Below are positions 1-5,094 of a stretch of 19,754 nt of DNA, in pieces. Made by a program: the position numbers and the translations under genes. This DNA is from Lacrimispora sp. 210928-DFI.3.58 (GTDB lineage: Bacteria; Bacillota; Clostridia; Lachnospirales; Lachnospiraceae). The stretch spans positions 1-19,754 of the forward strand of contig NZ_JAJCIC010000050.1 of NCBI RefSeq assembly GCF_020554865.1, read 5' to 3'. Position 1 is the first letter of the stretch, and each line of letters starts with the position of its first letter. The notes beneath the pieces were generated by a model. It ran no database searches, was not told the origin of the DNA, and saw only the letters and a list, made by a program, of their open reading frames with translations.

Positions 1-95
1 GATTTTGGAGCTGCTTTTTCGTTTGCACCACCTTCGATTCTTTCCTTAACGATTTACTGCTTCAGTCATCTCTAAAAATTAAGAGGTTGTAACTA

Positions 96-389
96 TTACC
101 AATAACCTAATATTTCAAAATCTACGCAATCAAATTCAACAATTTTATCCCAATCTCTTTCCAGTATAATGTCATCTATTTGTTGTGCATTATACATTTC
201 ATTTAAAGTTTTATAATTTTTCTCGCCAGTTAATCCACTATCACATCTTTGAAATGAACAATGGTCATCATAAATTATAATCATATAAACATTATCTCTA
301 TCTATAAATCTGATTGTTAATTCTGATTCGCAACACTCAGTGGATGAACTCATACGATTATGACATGGCCACACAAAAATATATTCCAC
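96..389 (-). CDS. Hypothetical protein, 97 aa, possible GTG start
   Basis: I do not recognise this open frame. It would encode an acidic, Cys- and Asp-rich soluble protein with no signal peptide, no membrane segment and no familiar motif. The first codon that gives the full length is GTG and has no convincing Shine-Dalgarno sequence. The next in-frame ATG (position 353) also lacks one. It lies divergent to the replication initiator gene that starts at 449, and its base composition is as AT-rich as that neighbour. It could be a real small accessory gene or a decayed one. Confidence 0.35.
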   Translation of the reverse strand: MEYIFVWPCHNRMSSSTECCESELTIRFIDRDNVYMIIIYDDHCSFQRCDSGLTGEKNYKTLNEMYNAQQIDDIILERDWDKIVEFDCVDFEILGYW

Positions 390-448
390 TTAAAACCGAT
401 TAGACGTATTTTTACTCACCATTTATTCACTAAGGTAAAGGAGACGAT

Positions 449-1291
449 ATGTTGAATCAATCCAATTTACTTGTTGAGGTTCCAGAAGCTCTACTGGATA
501 CTGGACTCACCTTTTCCGATGGAAAGCCTGTCTCTGCCATTACCCTAAAAGCGCTGCTTTTTATATTTTTTTCATTTGATGGTGAATACAGAAGGGAAAT
601 TACCATACATATTACCGACCTGTGCGGAGTGCTTGCTCACCAGTATAGAGGATCCAGCAGCAACCATGTCCATCATGCTCATCGTATTATTTCACATTTG
701 GAATCTATTACAGGACAGCCACTAAAATTTCGGAGATACCGGGGAAAAAGCATGCACCGTATGGTTTGTTTGGAATCGTTGGATGCAGATGTTCATAAAG
801 ACCTGCTTGCTATTAAATTTTCTCCGGAATTTATCCGTTACTGGAAAAATGGAACATATAACTATTTTCAATTTGTAGACCTCAAATATTTGTTTCGGCT
901 ACATACGCTTTCGTCCGTTATCCTGTACTTATTTTTTACAGTGCATCGGTTTCATTCAGGCACCTTTACACCGGGACAACTGGCAAAGTTGCTCACAGGT
1001 GACTCCACCTATCCATATAAGCTGATAAAAAAGGATATGCTCTTGCCTGCTATAAAACTTATTTGCGCAAAAACAGATTTTCACGTTGATTTTACAGAAG
1101 AAAGAAGCGACAACAAGATTCAAAAAGTCCATTTTTCCATTTGCAATTCACCTGCTGAAGATGAAATTAAGCACTATTGTGCATTTCATGGTATTTCTAC
1201 AGATGAATATGATCCAGAACAATATAATACCGACTGGCAATCAGAATATAATTATGACTTTATCAGTCAGGAATATACATCTAATGCTTAA
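449..1291 (+). CDS. Rep_3-like plasmid replication initiator protein
   Basis: This 280-residue protein resembles initiators of the Rep_3 (RepA/RepE/Pi-type) family, which bind origin iterons through two winged-helix domains. The clearest match is the second domain, about residues 135-235: a helix around LSSVILYLFF, then a short helix pair, then the segment reading LLPAIKLICAKTDFHVDF and a beta hairpin ending in KVHFSI, the usual Rep_3 pattern 'vl.pAi.eI...td..v......g..v..i.F.i'. Residues 20-130 would be the first winged helix. The C-terminal tail is Tyr- and acid-rich. The start is well supported by AGGAG six nucleotides before the ATG. No iteron array is visible in the 60 nt upstream, so either the origin is elsewhere or this is an orphan copy in an integrated element. 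It converges on the tRNA array, with only 11 nt between its stop and the last tRNA. The family call is from pattern recognition and is moderately secure. Confidence 0.72.
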   Translation: MLNQSNLLVEVPEALLDTGLTFSDGKPVSAITLKALLFIFFSFDGEYRREITIHITDLCGVLAHQYRGSSSNHVHHAHRIISHLESITGQPLKFRRYRGKSMHRMVCLESLDADVHKDLLAIKFSPEFIRYWKNGTYNYFQFVDLKYLFRLHTLSSVILYLFFTVHRFHSGTFTPGQLAKLLTGDSTYPYKLIKKDMLLPAIKLICAKTDFHVDFTEERSDNKIQKVHFSICNSPAEDEIKHYCAFHGISTDEYDPEQYNTDWQSEYNYDFISQEYTSNA

Positions 1292-1302
1292 AAAATGTTT
1301 AA

Positions 1303-1387
1303 TACCCCTGGTGAGAGTCGAACTCACACGCGCCTTTCAGCGCCCGGATCCTTAATCCGGTGCATATGCCAATTCTGCTACAGGGGC
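1303..1387 (-). tRNA. tRNA-Leu(AAG)
   Basis: The acceptor strands GCCCCTG and CAGGGGT pair (one G-U), with discriminator A. The anticodon arm is CCGGA-TTAAGGA-TCCGG, giving anticodon AAG (codon CUU). It has a long class II variable arm (GCGC/GCGC) and a normal T arm (GTGAG-TTCGACT-CTCAC). No CCA is encoded. It is the last gene of the array, and a run of six Ts follows it at 1291-1296. An A at position 34, presumably modified to inosine, is uncommon in bacteria outside tRNA-Arg(ACG). Confidence 0.93.
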
Positions 1388-1392
1388 ATAAA

Positions 1393-1480
1393 CGCTTGCG
1401 AAGGGATTCGAACCCTTAACCCGGATATTTTCCGAATACTACATTAGCAGTGTAGCTGCTTACCATTCGCACACACAAGC
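1393..1480 (-). tRNA. tRNA-Ser(GCT)
   Basis: The acceptor strands GCTTGTG and CGCAAGC pair, with discriminator G as expected for serine tRNAs. The anticodon arm is CTACA-CTGCTAA-TGTAG, giving anticodon GCT (codons AGC/AGU). It has a long variable arm and a normal T arm with TTCGAATC. It lies 5 nt from each neighbouring tRNA and encodes no CCA. Confidence 0.94.
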
Positions 1481-1485
1481 ATAAA

Positions 1486-1571
1486 CGGAGACTGAGGGAT
1501 TCGAACCCCCGGACCATTTAAGGCCTCCGGTTTTCAGGACCGGCGCATTCAGCCTTCTCTGCCAAATCTCC
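1486..1571 (-). tRNA. tRNA-Ser(TGA)
   Basis: The acceptor strands GGAGATT and AGTCTCC pair, with discriminator G. The anticodon arm is CCGGT-CCTGAAA-ACCGG, giving anticodon TGA (codon UCA). A long class II variable arm and a standard T loop TTCGAATC are present. It is 5 nt from both neighbours and has no encoded CCA. Confidence 0.94.
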
Positions 1572-1576
1572 AATCA

Positions 1577-1657
1577 TGCTGACAGCCGGACTTGAACCGG
1601 CACGGATCTCTCCACCAGGTTCTGAACCTGGAGCTTCTACCATTCCGCCATGTCAGC
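1577..1657 (-). tRNA. tRNA-Leu(CAG)
   Basis: The acceptor strands GCTGACA and TGTCAGC pair perfectly, with discriminator A. The anticodon arm CCAGG-TTCAGAA-CCTGG gives anticodon CAG (codon CUG). It has an extended variable arm, as in class II tRNAs, and a normal T arm (GCCGG-TTCAAGT-CCGGC). No CCA is encoded. Confidence 0.94.
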
Positions 1658-1661
1658 AAAG

Positions 1662-1747
1662 TAGGTGGAGCAGGATTTGAACCTGCGCTGTTTCTTATGT
1701 AACGGATTTACAGTCCGCCGCCTTCGACCAACTCGGCACATCCACCT
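1662..1747 (-). tRNA. tRNA-Tyr(GTA)
   Basis: The acceptor strands AGGTGGA and TCCACCT pair perfectly, with discriminator A. The anticodon arm is CGGA-CTGTAAA-TCCG, giving anticodon GTA. The long variable arm is typical of bacterial tRNA-Tyr, and the T loop is TTCAAATC. It lies four nucleotides from each neighbour, with no encoded CCA. Confidence 0.94.
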
Positions 1748-1751
1748 ATAA

Positions 1752-1873
1752 TGTGACCAAGGGCGCTGGATATCCAGTGGATATCCGTCTAGCGCCGACC
1801 GAAGCGGAGCGTAGACCTCGAACCCCCGTATGCGGATCCACAATCCGCCGTTCTACCTCTGAACTATAGCCAC
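1752..1873 (-). tRNA. tRNA-His(GTG) interrupted in the T loop
   Basis: The 5' part is a normal tRNA: GTGGCTA, D arm GTTC-AGAGGTA-GAAC, anticodon arm GCGGA-TTGTGGA-TCCGC (anticodon GTG, His), then GGGGG-TTCGA. The expected CCCCC and acceptor strand do not follow. Instead about 51 nt of foreign sequence come first, and then TGGTCAC, which pairs with GTGGCTA (two G-U pairs). The gene is therefore about 122 nt instead of about 75. The 3' T-stem strand would be GCCCT, pairing only partly with GGGGG. Position -1 is T and position 73 is A, so the G-1:C73 identity pair of bacterial tRNA-His is not visible. It may be a functional tRNA with an enlarged T arm, a precursor that is processed, or a pseudogene. 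Confidence 0.75.
1765..1815 (-). repeat. T-loop insertion in tRNA-His, structured palindromic element
   Basis: On the minus strand the insert begins with TCTACGCTCCGCTTCGGTCG. It continues into a composite hairpin: outer stem GGCGCT/AGCGCC, a 4-nt bulge, and an inner stem GGATATCC-ACT-GGATATCC. It is closely related in length and sequence to the insert in the neighbouring tRNA-Glu. An alternative fold pairs GTCTA with TAGAC at its 5' side. The exact ends are uncertain by a few bases because T-stem bases overlap the outer stem. Confidence 0.75.
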
Positions 1874-1875
1874 AG

Positions 1876-2001
1876 TGACCCCCGCGGGGTGCGGTGTGCC
1901 AGTGGCACACGTTTTCGCACCGACCGGAGTGGAACGCAGACCTTGAACCCAGCGTTACCACCTTGAAAGGGTGATGTCCTAGCCAACTAGACCAGGGGGC
2001 C
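1876..2001 (-). tRNA. tRNA-Glu(TTC) interrupted in the T loop
   Basis: It starts with GGCCCCC-TG, then the D arm and the anticodon arm TCACC-CTTTCAA-GGTGG (anticodon TTC, Glu), then the T-stem strand CTGGG and T-loop bases TTCAA. About 52 nt of inserted sequence follow before CCCGC and the matching acceptor strand GGGGGTC with discriminator A. The acceptor stem is fully paired (one G-U), and the T stem can form four pairs with the downstream strand. Total length is about 126 nt. It is first in the array, 2 nt from tRNA-His, which carries a related insert at the same place. Confidence 0.8.
1889..1940 (-). repeat. T-loop insertion in tRNA-Glu, structured palindromic element
   Basis: On the minus strand the insert begins with TCTGCGTTCCACTCCGGTCG. 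It then forms outer stem GGTGCG/CGCACC, a 5-nt bulge, and inner stem GTGTGCC-ACT-GGCACAC. Compared with the tRNA-His copy, the 5' block is conserved with only four transitions. Both stems have changed sequence while staying paired, and the inner loop is ACT in both. Such compensatory change suggests a conserved RNA or DNA structure. Confidence 0.78.
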
Positions 2002-2006
2002 GTATA

Positions 2007-2025
2007 CAGGAGTGTTGTTCTCCTG
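2007..2025 (-). other. Short hairpin between HTH gene and tRNA array
   Basis: On the minus strand a perfect 6-bp stem CAGGAG/CTCCTG encloses a 7-nt loop, midway between the HTH stop codon and the 5' end of tRNA-Glu. No T-run follows, so it is unlikely to be a terminator. It could be a processing or leader element if the HTH gene and the tRNAs share a transcript, which is my inference. Confidence 0.45.
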
Positions 2026-2032
2026 CATGTTA

Positions 2033-2275
2033 TTATGCTGTTTTCTGTACTTCCGTTGCATTAACAACCAGAATATCATCAATCTTACAGCCAAATACTG
2101 CCGCCAGCACGACCAGATTATCTACGGTTGGAAGTGCAGTTCCATTCTGCCATTTGTAGATTGCCTGTGGTGTTCCGAATCCGAAGATATTCTGCAGATC
2201 TTTGACTGTCAGTCCAGCGGCCTTTCTCATCTTTTTAATATTGTCTCCTGTAGCTGTTATATTGATGGTCGGCAT
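2033..2275 (-). CDS. HTH (XRE/Cro-like) transcriptional regulator, 80 aa
   Basis: This is a small DNA-binding protein made of a single helix-turn-helix domain. From the start at MPTINI, residues 9-65 form the fold: IKKMRKAAGLTVKDLQNIFG (first helices, with the 'LT..dLa..fg' pattern) and PQAIYKWQNGTALPTVDNL (recognition helix and following turn), then helices ending in DDILVV. The start is chosen because AAGGAGG sits 8 nt before this ATG; a longer upstream frame runs through a terminator and has no such site. The gene lies 25 nt after a strong terminator and 31 nt before tRNA-Glu, so its expression probably depends on read-through from the promoter at 2551-2579. The likely target is the palindrome at 2543-2562, which is inference. 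Confidence 0.85.
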   Translation of the reverse strand: MPTINITATGDNIKKMRKAAGLTVKDLQNIFGFGTPQAIYKWQNGTALPTVDNLVVLAAVFGCKIDDILVVNATEVQKTA

Positions 2276-2299
2276 CGTCTTTTCCTCCTTTTTGCACAT

Positions 2300-2329
2300 A
2301 AAAAACCGCCTGCCCAACAGGACAAGCGG
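2300..2329 (-). terminator. Intrinsic terminator or attenuator in HTH leader
   Basis: On the minus strand a 10-bp stem, CCGCTTGTCC pairing with GGGCAGGCGG (two G-U pairs), has a TGTT loop and is followed by six Ts. It falls between the 44-codon ORF and the HTH gene, ending just 11 nt before the HTH ribosome binding site. There is no room for a promoter after it. Confidence 0.85.
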
Positions 2330-2365
2330 CATGCAAAAATTCGGTTTGATGTGAAAGCGGAAGTA

Positions 2366-2500
2366 TCACGTCATGAAACCATTGCAATCCAGGTAACTGT
2401 CTCTGTATGAGCGCACAACACGAAGTCCCTCGTATTCATGTTCGAGTGACAGGCTGCTATGGCTATACAGATATACGGATGCAATGACTCTGTTCATCAT
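2366..2500 (-). CDS. Small ORF, 44 aa, unknown function
   Basis: I do not recognise this product. It begins MMNRVIASVYLYSHSS and is rich in Ser, Tyr and Arg, with an acidic middle (EHEYEG) and no membrane segment. Support for translation is a good Shine-Dalgarno, AAGGAG, 7 nt before the first ATG, and position directly downstream of a promoter (2551-2579) whose -10 box lies inside a perfect palindrome. A strong terminator follows 37 nt after its stop. It is the first gene of a short operon with the HTH regulator, so it may be a leader peptide, a co-regulator or a small partner protein. Confidence 0.6.
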   Translation of the reverse strand: MMNRVIASVYLYSHSSLSLEHEYEGLRVVRSYRDSYLDCNGFMT

Positions 2501-2542
2501 GACGGTTCTCCTTTCCGGGCCTCTGCCCTTATTTCCTTCGTT

Positions 2543-2562
2543 CTGTGATTATCTTATCACAG
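2543..2562. promoter_or_regulatory. Palindromic operator over the -10 box
   Basis: CTGTGAT and ATCACAG form a perfect 7-bp inverted repeat with a 6-nt centre. The -10 hexamer TAAGAT (minus strand) sits inside it. The geometry is typical of a repressor site, and the HTH protein encoded downstream is the obvious candidate ligand. Confidence 0.65.
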
Positions 2563-2579
2563 GATTCAGGTTTTGTCAT
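2551..2579 (-). promoter_or_regulatory. Sigma-A promoter of the small ORF-HTH operon
   Basis: The -35 is ATGACA (2574-2579), the spacer is 17 nt and the -10 is TAAGAT (2551-2556) on the minus strand, about 50 nt before the 44-codon ORF. The -10 overlaps the palindrome. Confidence 0.7.
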
Positions 2580-2637
2580 TCTACTTGTGGTATAAAGTTA
2601 CGGGCAAATACCACATTCATTTCAACTTACTACATTT

Positions 2638-3222
2638 TCAAAAAATCTTCAGTAACTGAATGTACTTTACACCGTCCTTTTCAGAATATCTTTCTCCAAA
2701 AATACGGAATTTATTCTTTTCGCTCTGATAAAATTCCAGCAGTTTCGCCTTTTCCTCACATTCAAGATAAACCACTCCACCGCCAATCTCATGCTGAACA
2801 TGCTCCAGTATATCAAACGCTGCGTCCATCAGCTGCAGTCCGCTGATGGGCAAAGCCTCGGGATACTGATAATTCTTTCCAAACTGGCCAATCAAGAATG
2901 CGGACAGTGTCATTTCTCCTGATTCTTCATCTGTCTGAGCATACCTCAGGAGTTTTTTCTTTATGGTTCCAGATAACTCCCTTCCCATAACCTGCAGCGC
3001 CTTATGGGCCAGTGCAAAGATGCCAAGTATCCTTCCTTCTTTATCAATCAGGAGATATGTAATGGACATTTTCCTTTTTGCGAATTCTATCGCATTCTTC
3101 TTCATAAATTCTTCTATTTCTGGATTTTTTGAGCAAGAAAACCCAGAGAGGGCAGCCCGAAGACCGTCCTCTCCAATCACATCCATGTAATCCAAAATAT
3201 TTAAAACCGCATATTCGTTCAC
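2638..3222 (-). CDS. GNAT-family toxin-like N-acetyltransferase
   Basis: This 194-residue protein has the layout of GNAT acetyltransferases of the TacT/AtaT toxin type, which acetylate aminoacyl-tRNA using acetyl-CoA. Residues 35-70 give the first helices and the strand ITYLLID plus GRILGIFALA. Residues 105-117 (LSAFLIGQFGKN) are the strand before the acetyl-CoA loop. Residues 126-142 (ISGLQLMDAAFDILE) are the following helix, and 148-194 contain GGVVYLECE and a C-terminal strand IQLLKIF. The canonical glycine-rich loop is degenerate, as is common in these toxins. The start is a GTG whose GTGA overlaps the stop of the upstream small gene, with AAGGAA 8 nt before it, so the two are translationally coupled. 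The catalytic target cannot be told from sequence. Confidence 0.78.
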   Translation of the reverse strand: MNEYAVLNILDYMDVIGEDGLRAALSGFSCSKNPEIEEFMKKNAIEFAKRKMSITYLLIDKEGRILGIFALAHKALQVMGRELSGTIKKKLLRYAQTDEESGEMTLSAFLIGQFGKNYQYPEALPISGLQLMDAAFDILEHVQHEIGGGVVYLECEEKAKLLEFYQSEKNKFRIFGERYSEKDGVKYIQLLKIF

Positions 3223-3404
3223 TTTTTCTGTTCCTTCTTTGCCAAAAATTTCCGAATCGCATCTGCATCACGCAGCACAGGGATTGCCGGTGCCGAGGGC
3301 CTGCGCTTTGGATCACGGCTGGACGCTTCCAGCGCATCTGCAAAGGCTTCCGCTTTTTTTGGATCACGAATGATCACATTGGTCAAAATACTCGATGTAG
3401 CCAT
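3219..3404 (-). CDS. Antitoxin-like small protein paired with the GNAT toxin
   Basis: A 61-residue basic protein begins MATSSILTNVIIRDPKKAEA. The N-terminal strand-helix could be a short DNA-binding element, and the Pro-rich middle with a Lys-rich C-terminal helix suits an unfolded toxin-neutralising tail. The start is chosen by AAAGGAGGT eight nucleotides upstream; an earlier in-frame start would contain that site. It precedes the toxin with a 4-nt overlap and follows a clear promoter, the classic type II toxin-antitoxin order. I cannot assign an antitoxin family by name, so the role rests on the context. Confidence 0.72.
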   Translation of the reverse strand: MATSSILTNVIIRDPKKAEAFADALEASSRDPKRRPSAPAIPVLRDADAIRKFLAKKEQKK

Positions 3405-3466
3405 AGCAGCACCTCCTTTTCGCAATTATGGCTTTTAAATAATACATATTTCCTTTGTTCACTTAT

Positions 3467-3495
3467 ATTATACGCAAATATCCCGATAAAATCAA
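3467..3495 (-). promoter_or_regulatory. Promoter of the GNAT toxin-antitoxin pair
   Basis: On the minus strand, -35 TTGATT (3490-3495), a 17-nt spacer and a consensus -10 TATAAT (3467-3472). The transcript would start about 55 nt before the antitoxin ATG. Confidence 0.75.
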
Positions 3496-3847
3496 TGGTT
3501 CTCACAAACCTGACTCATTATTTGCTTTCCAGCATTAATTGTCTATATCCTTAAAAGTTTTAATTCAACACAACGCTGAACGCCTTCCGCACGAAGCAAA
3601 GTTATAATCAATCCAGTATGATTCCATATATCCATCAAGACCGTCAGACGACACAGTACCTTTTTCTCAAACCTTCCCATGTAAGCAAATGACGCACAGC
3701 CTCCAATCTCGCGGTTGTTTCTTACAGAGATCGGCGTTTTATTAGCGATGCTGTTCCATCTGGATTTTGCATATCCCTGACCTTTCTGTTCTGATTAAAA
3801 CGGGATTCCTGTTCTATCAGGTAGTAAAGTTTCTCTTCCACACATTC
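3496..3847. other. Gap without a recognisable gene
   Basis: I see no supported gene, RNA or repeat here. After the cysteine desulfurase stop the same minus-strand frame stays open for about 38 codons, and a second frame is open for about 60 codons (containing NNREIGGCASFAYMGRFEKK), but neither has a start with a ribosome binding site. They may be remnants of a decayed downstream gene. Confidence 0.4.
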
Positions 3848-4666
3848 TCACCCACAGATAATCTTGCTCAAGGCTCCGACAATTTTCTGAACCTCTTTTG
3901 CTGTATTATTTTTCCCAAGCGATATTCTAATGGTCCCTTTTACATACGCCTCCGGCACATGAATCGCTCTGATCACATGAGACAGCTGTGTGTTTACACT
4001 ATCGCAAGCAGATCCTGTCGATACGCAGATTCCCATCAAATCCAGCCGATGCAAAAGAGCTTCGCCTTCAAATCCCTTAAACGATAAGCTCACATTACCC
4101 GGGATCCGATCATCCGATCCATTGTGGATATAATCCACTCCGGCCTCAGATAATCCATCAAGGAGCTGCCGCTCCAAAAACTTCAGGTACTTCTCATTCT
4201 CTGCCATTTGAGCACAGTTCACCTGAAGTGCATTTGCCATAGCCACGATAGAGGCAACATTTTCAGTTCCTGCACGATAACCTTTCTCCTGGCTTCCGCC
4301 ATCAATATAAGGGAGTATTGCTATTCCTTTTCTAACATAGAGAAAGCCTATGCCCTTTGGTCCATTAAACTTGTGTGCAGAGGCAGAAAGCATATCGATA
4401 TCCATAGCATGAACATCAATTGCCACATGACCTACAGCCTGAACCGCATCTGTATGGAAAAGACAGCCATGCTTATGTGCAATAGCCGCAATTTCAGAGA
4501 CCGGCTGAATGGATCCAATCTCATTATTAGCAAACATAACTGATACCAGTCGTGTATTCTCTTTTATGTTTTTGTCCAACCATTCCAGATTCACCACGCC
4601 AGTCGAATCTACAGGGGCATAACTCACTTCTCTGCCCATTCTCTCCATCGCCTTGCAGGAATTAAA
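3848..4666 (-). pseudogene. Cysteine desulfurase (NifS/IscS family), 5'-truncated
   Basis: The surviving C-terminal two thirds of a PLP-dependent cysteine desulfurase, which would supply sulfur from cysteine for Fe-S or thio-cofactor assembly. Counting from the first ATG (4648), the PLP lysine is in SASAHKFNGPKG (K93), the phosphate-binding segment is RAGTEN (125-130), and the catalytic cysteine loop is STGSACDS (C215). Homology extends upstream of that ATG through NSCKA and then meets a stop codon at 4667-4669. About 110-130 N-terminal residues normal for the family are missing, including the cofactor-stacking His region. There is no ribosome binding site at the ATG. The break coincides with the edge of a repeat-rich island, so the loss was probably caused by insertion or deletion there. 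The fragment is unlikely to be an active enzyme. Confidence 0.85.
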
Positions 4667-4669
4667 CTA

Positions 4670-4985
4670 GGACTCTCATTTCCGATGTAATTAGGATTAC
4701 AAAATCTCGAAATTTCCACCTATTTTACCGATGTTTTGGTATTTTACCGATGTAAATAGGACTAAACAATTATTGTTCTTTTCCCTTCCTATCCGAAACA
4801 AATTCGCCCTTTTCCATGGAAATATAGGTTCCCATTTTTCCCTTTTCCGTTCTCTATCCGAAATATAGATTCCAACAATCGTCCTTACTTTTTCCACCTA
4901 TAAGTCCTGTTTCGTTTCCAGAATAGCCACAAAATCTTTTCCCTTTTTCATTCCTGTCTCTTTCCGTTATCCAAAAAAGTTCCCG
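4670..4985. repeat. AT-rich repeat cluster 1
   Basis: No gene is supported here. Plus-strand hallmarks are CCGATGT cores at 4682-4688, 4728-4734 and 4747-4753, the last two inside an exact 14-nt direct repeat (TATTTTACCGATGT at 4721 and 4740). There is a 13-nt palindrome AACAATTATTGTT at 4765-4777, and two CTATCCGAAA motifs (about 4789 and 4854). The same order, inverted, recurs in cluster 2 and partly in cluster 3. It begins within a few bases of the truncated cysteine desulfurase. Confidence 0.65.
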
Positions 4986-5009
4986 CATTCTACAAGAAAA
5001 ACCGGACAT
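4986..5009. repeat. 24-nt direct repeat, copy 1
   Basis: Starts CATTCTACAAGAAAAACCGG and matches 5905-5928 at 22 of 24 positions in the same orientation. The two copies bracket the Fe-S protein gene, 919 nt apart. Confidence 0.6.
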
Positions 5010-5094
5010 TTTATATATTCAGGCAATCGGCTGCTGTTTTTTAATAAAACGCCCTTAAATCAGCCAGACAATCTAGAATTTATAAAGTTCTATC

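Noticed and set aside
1637..1961. Minus-strand open frames of 68 and 71 codons across the tRNA array
   Set aside because: They run through tRNA-His, tRNA-Glu and their inserts, and have no ribosome binding site.
1303..2001. Group I intron in the interrupted tRNAs
   Set aside because: The inserts are only about 51 nt, far too short for a group I catalytic core, and lie in the T loop instead of the anticodon loop.
4679..4760. CRISPR array
   Set aside because: The CCGATGT repeats are short and irregularly spaced, and there are no spacers of constant length or cas genes.
4697..4897. 66-codon minus-strand frame in repeat cluster 1
   Set aside because: Its similarity to a frame at 5931-6131 is explained by the shared DNA repeats. 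No start signal or promoter supports it.
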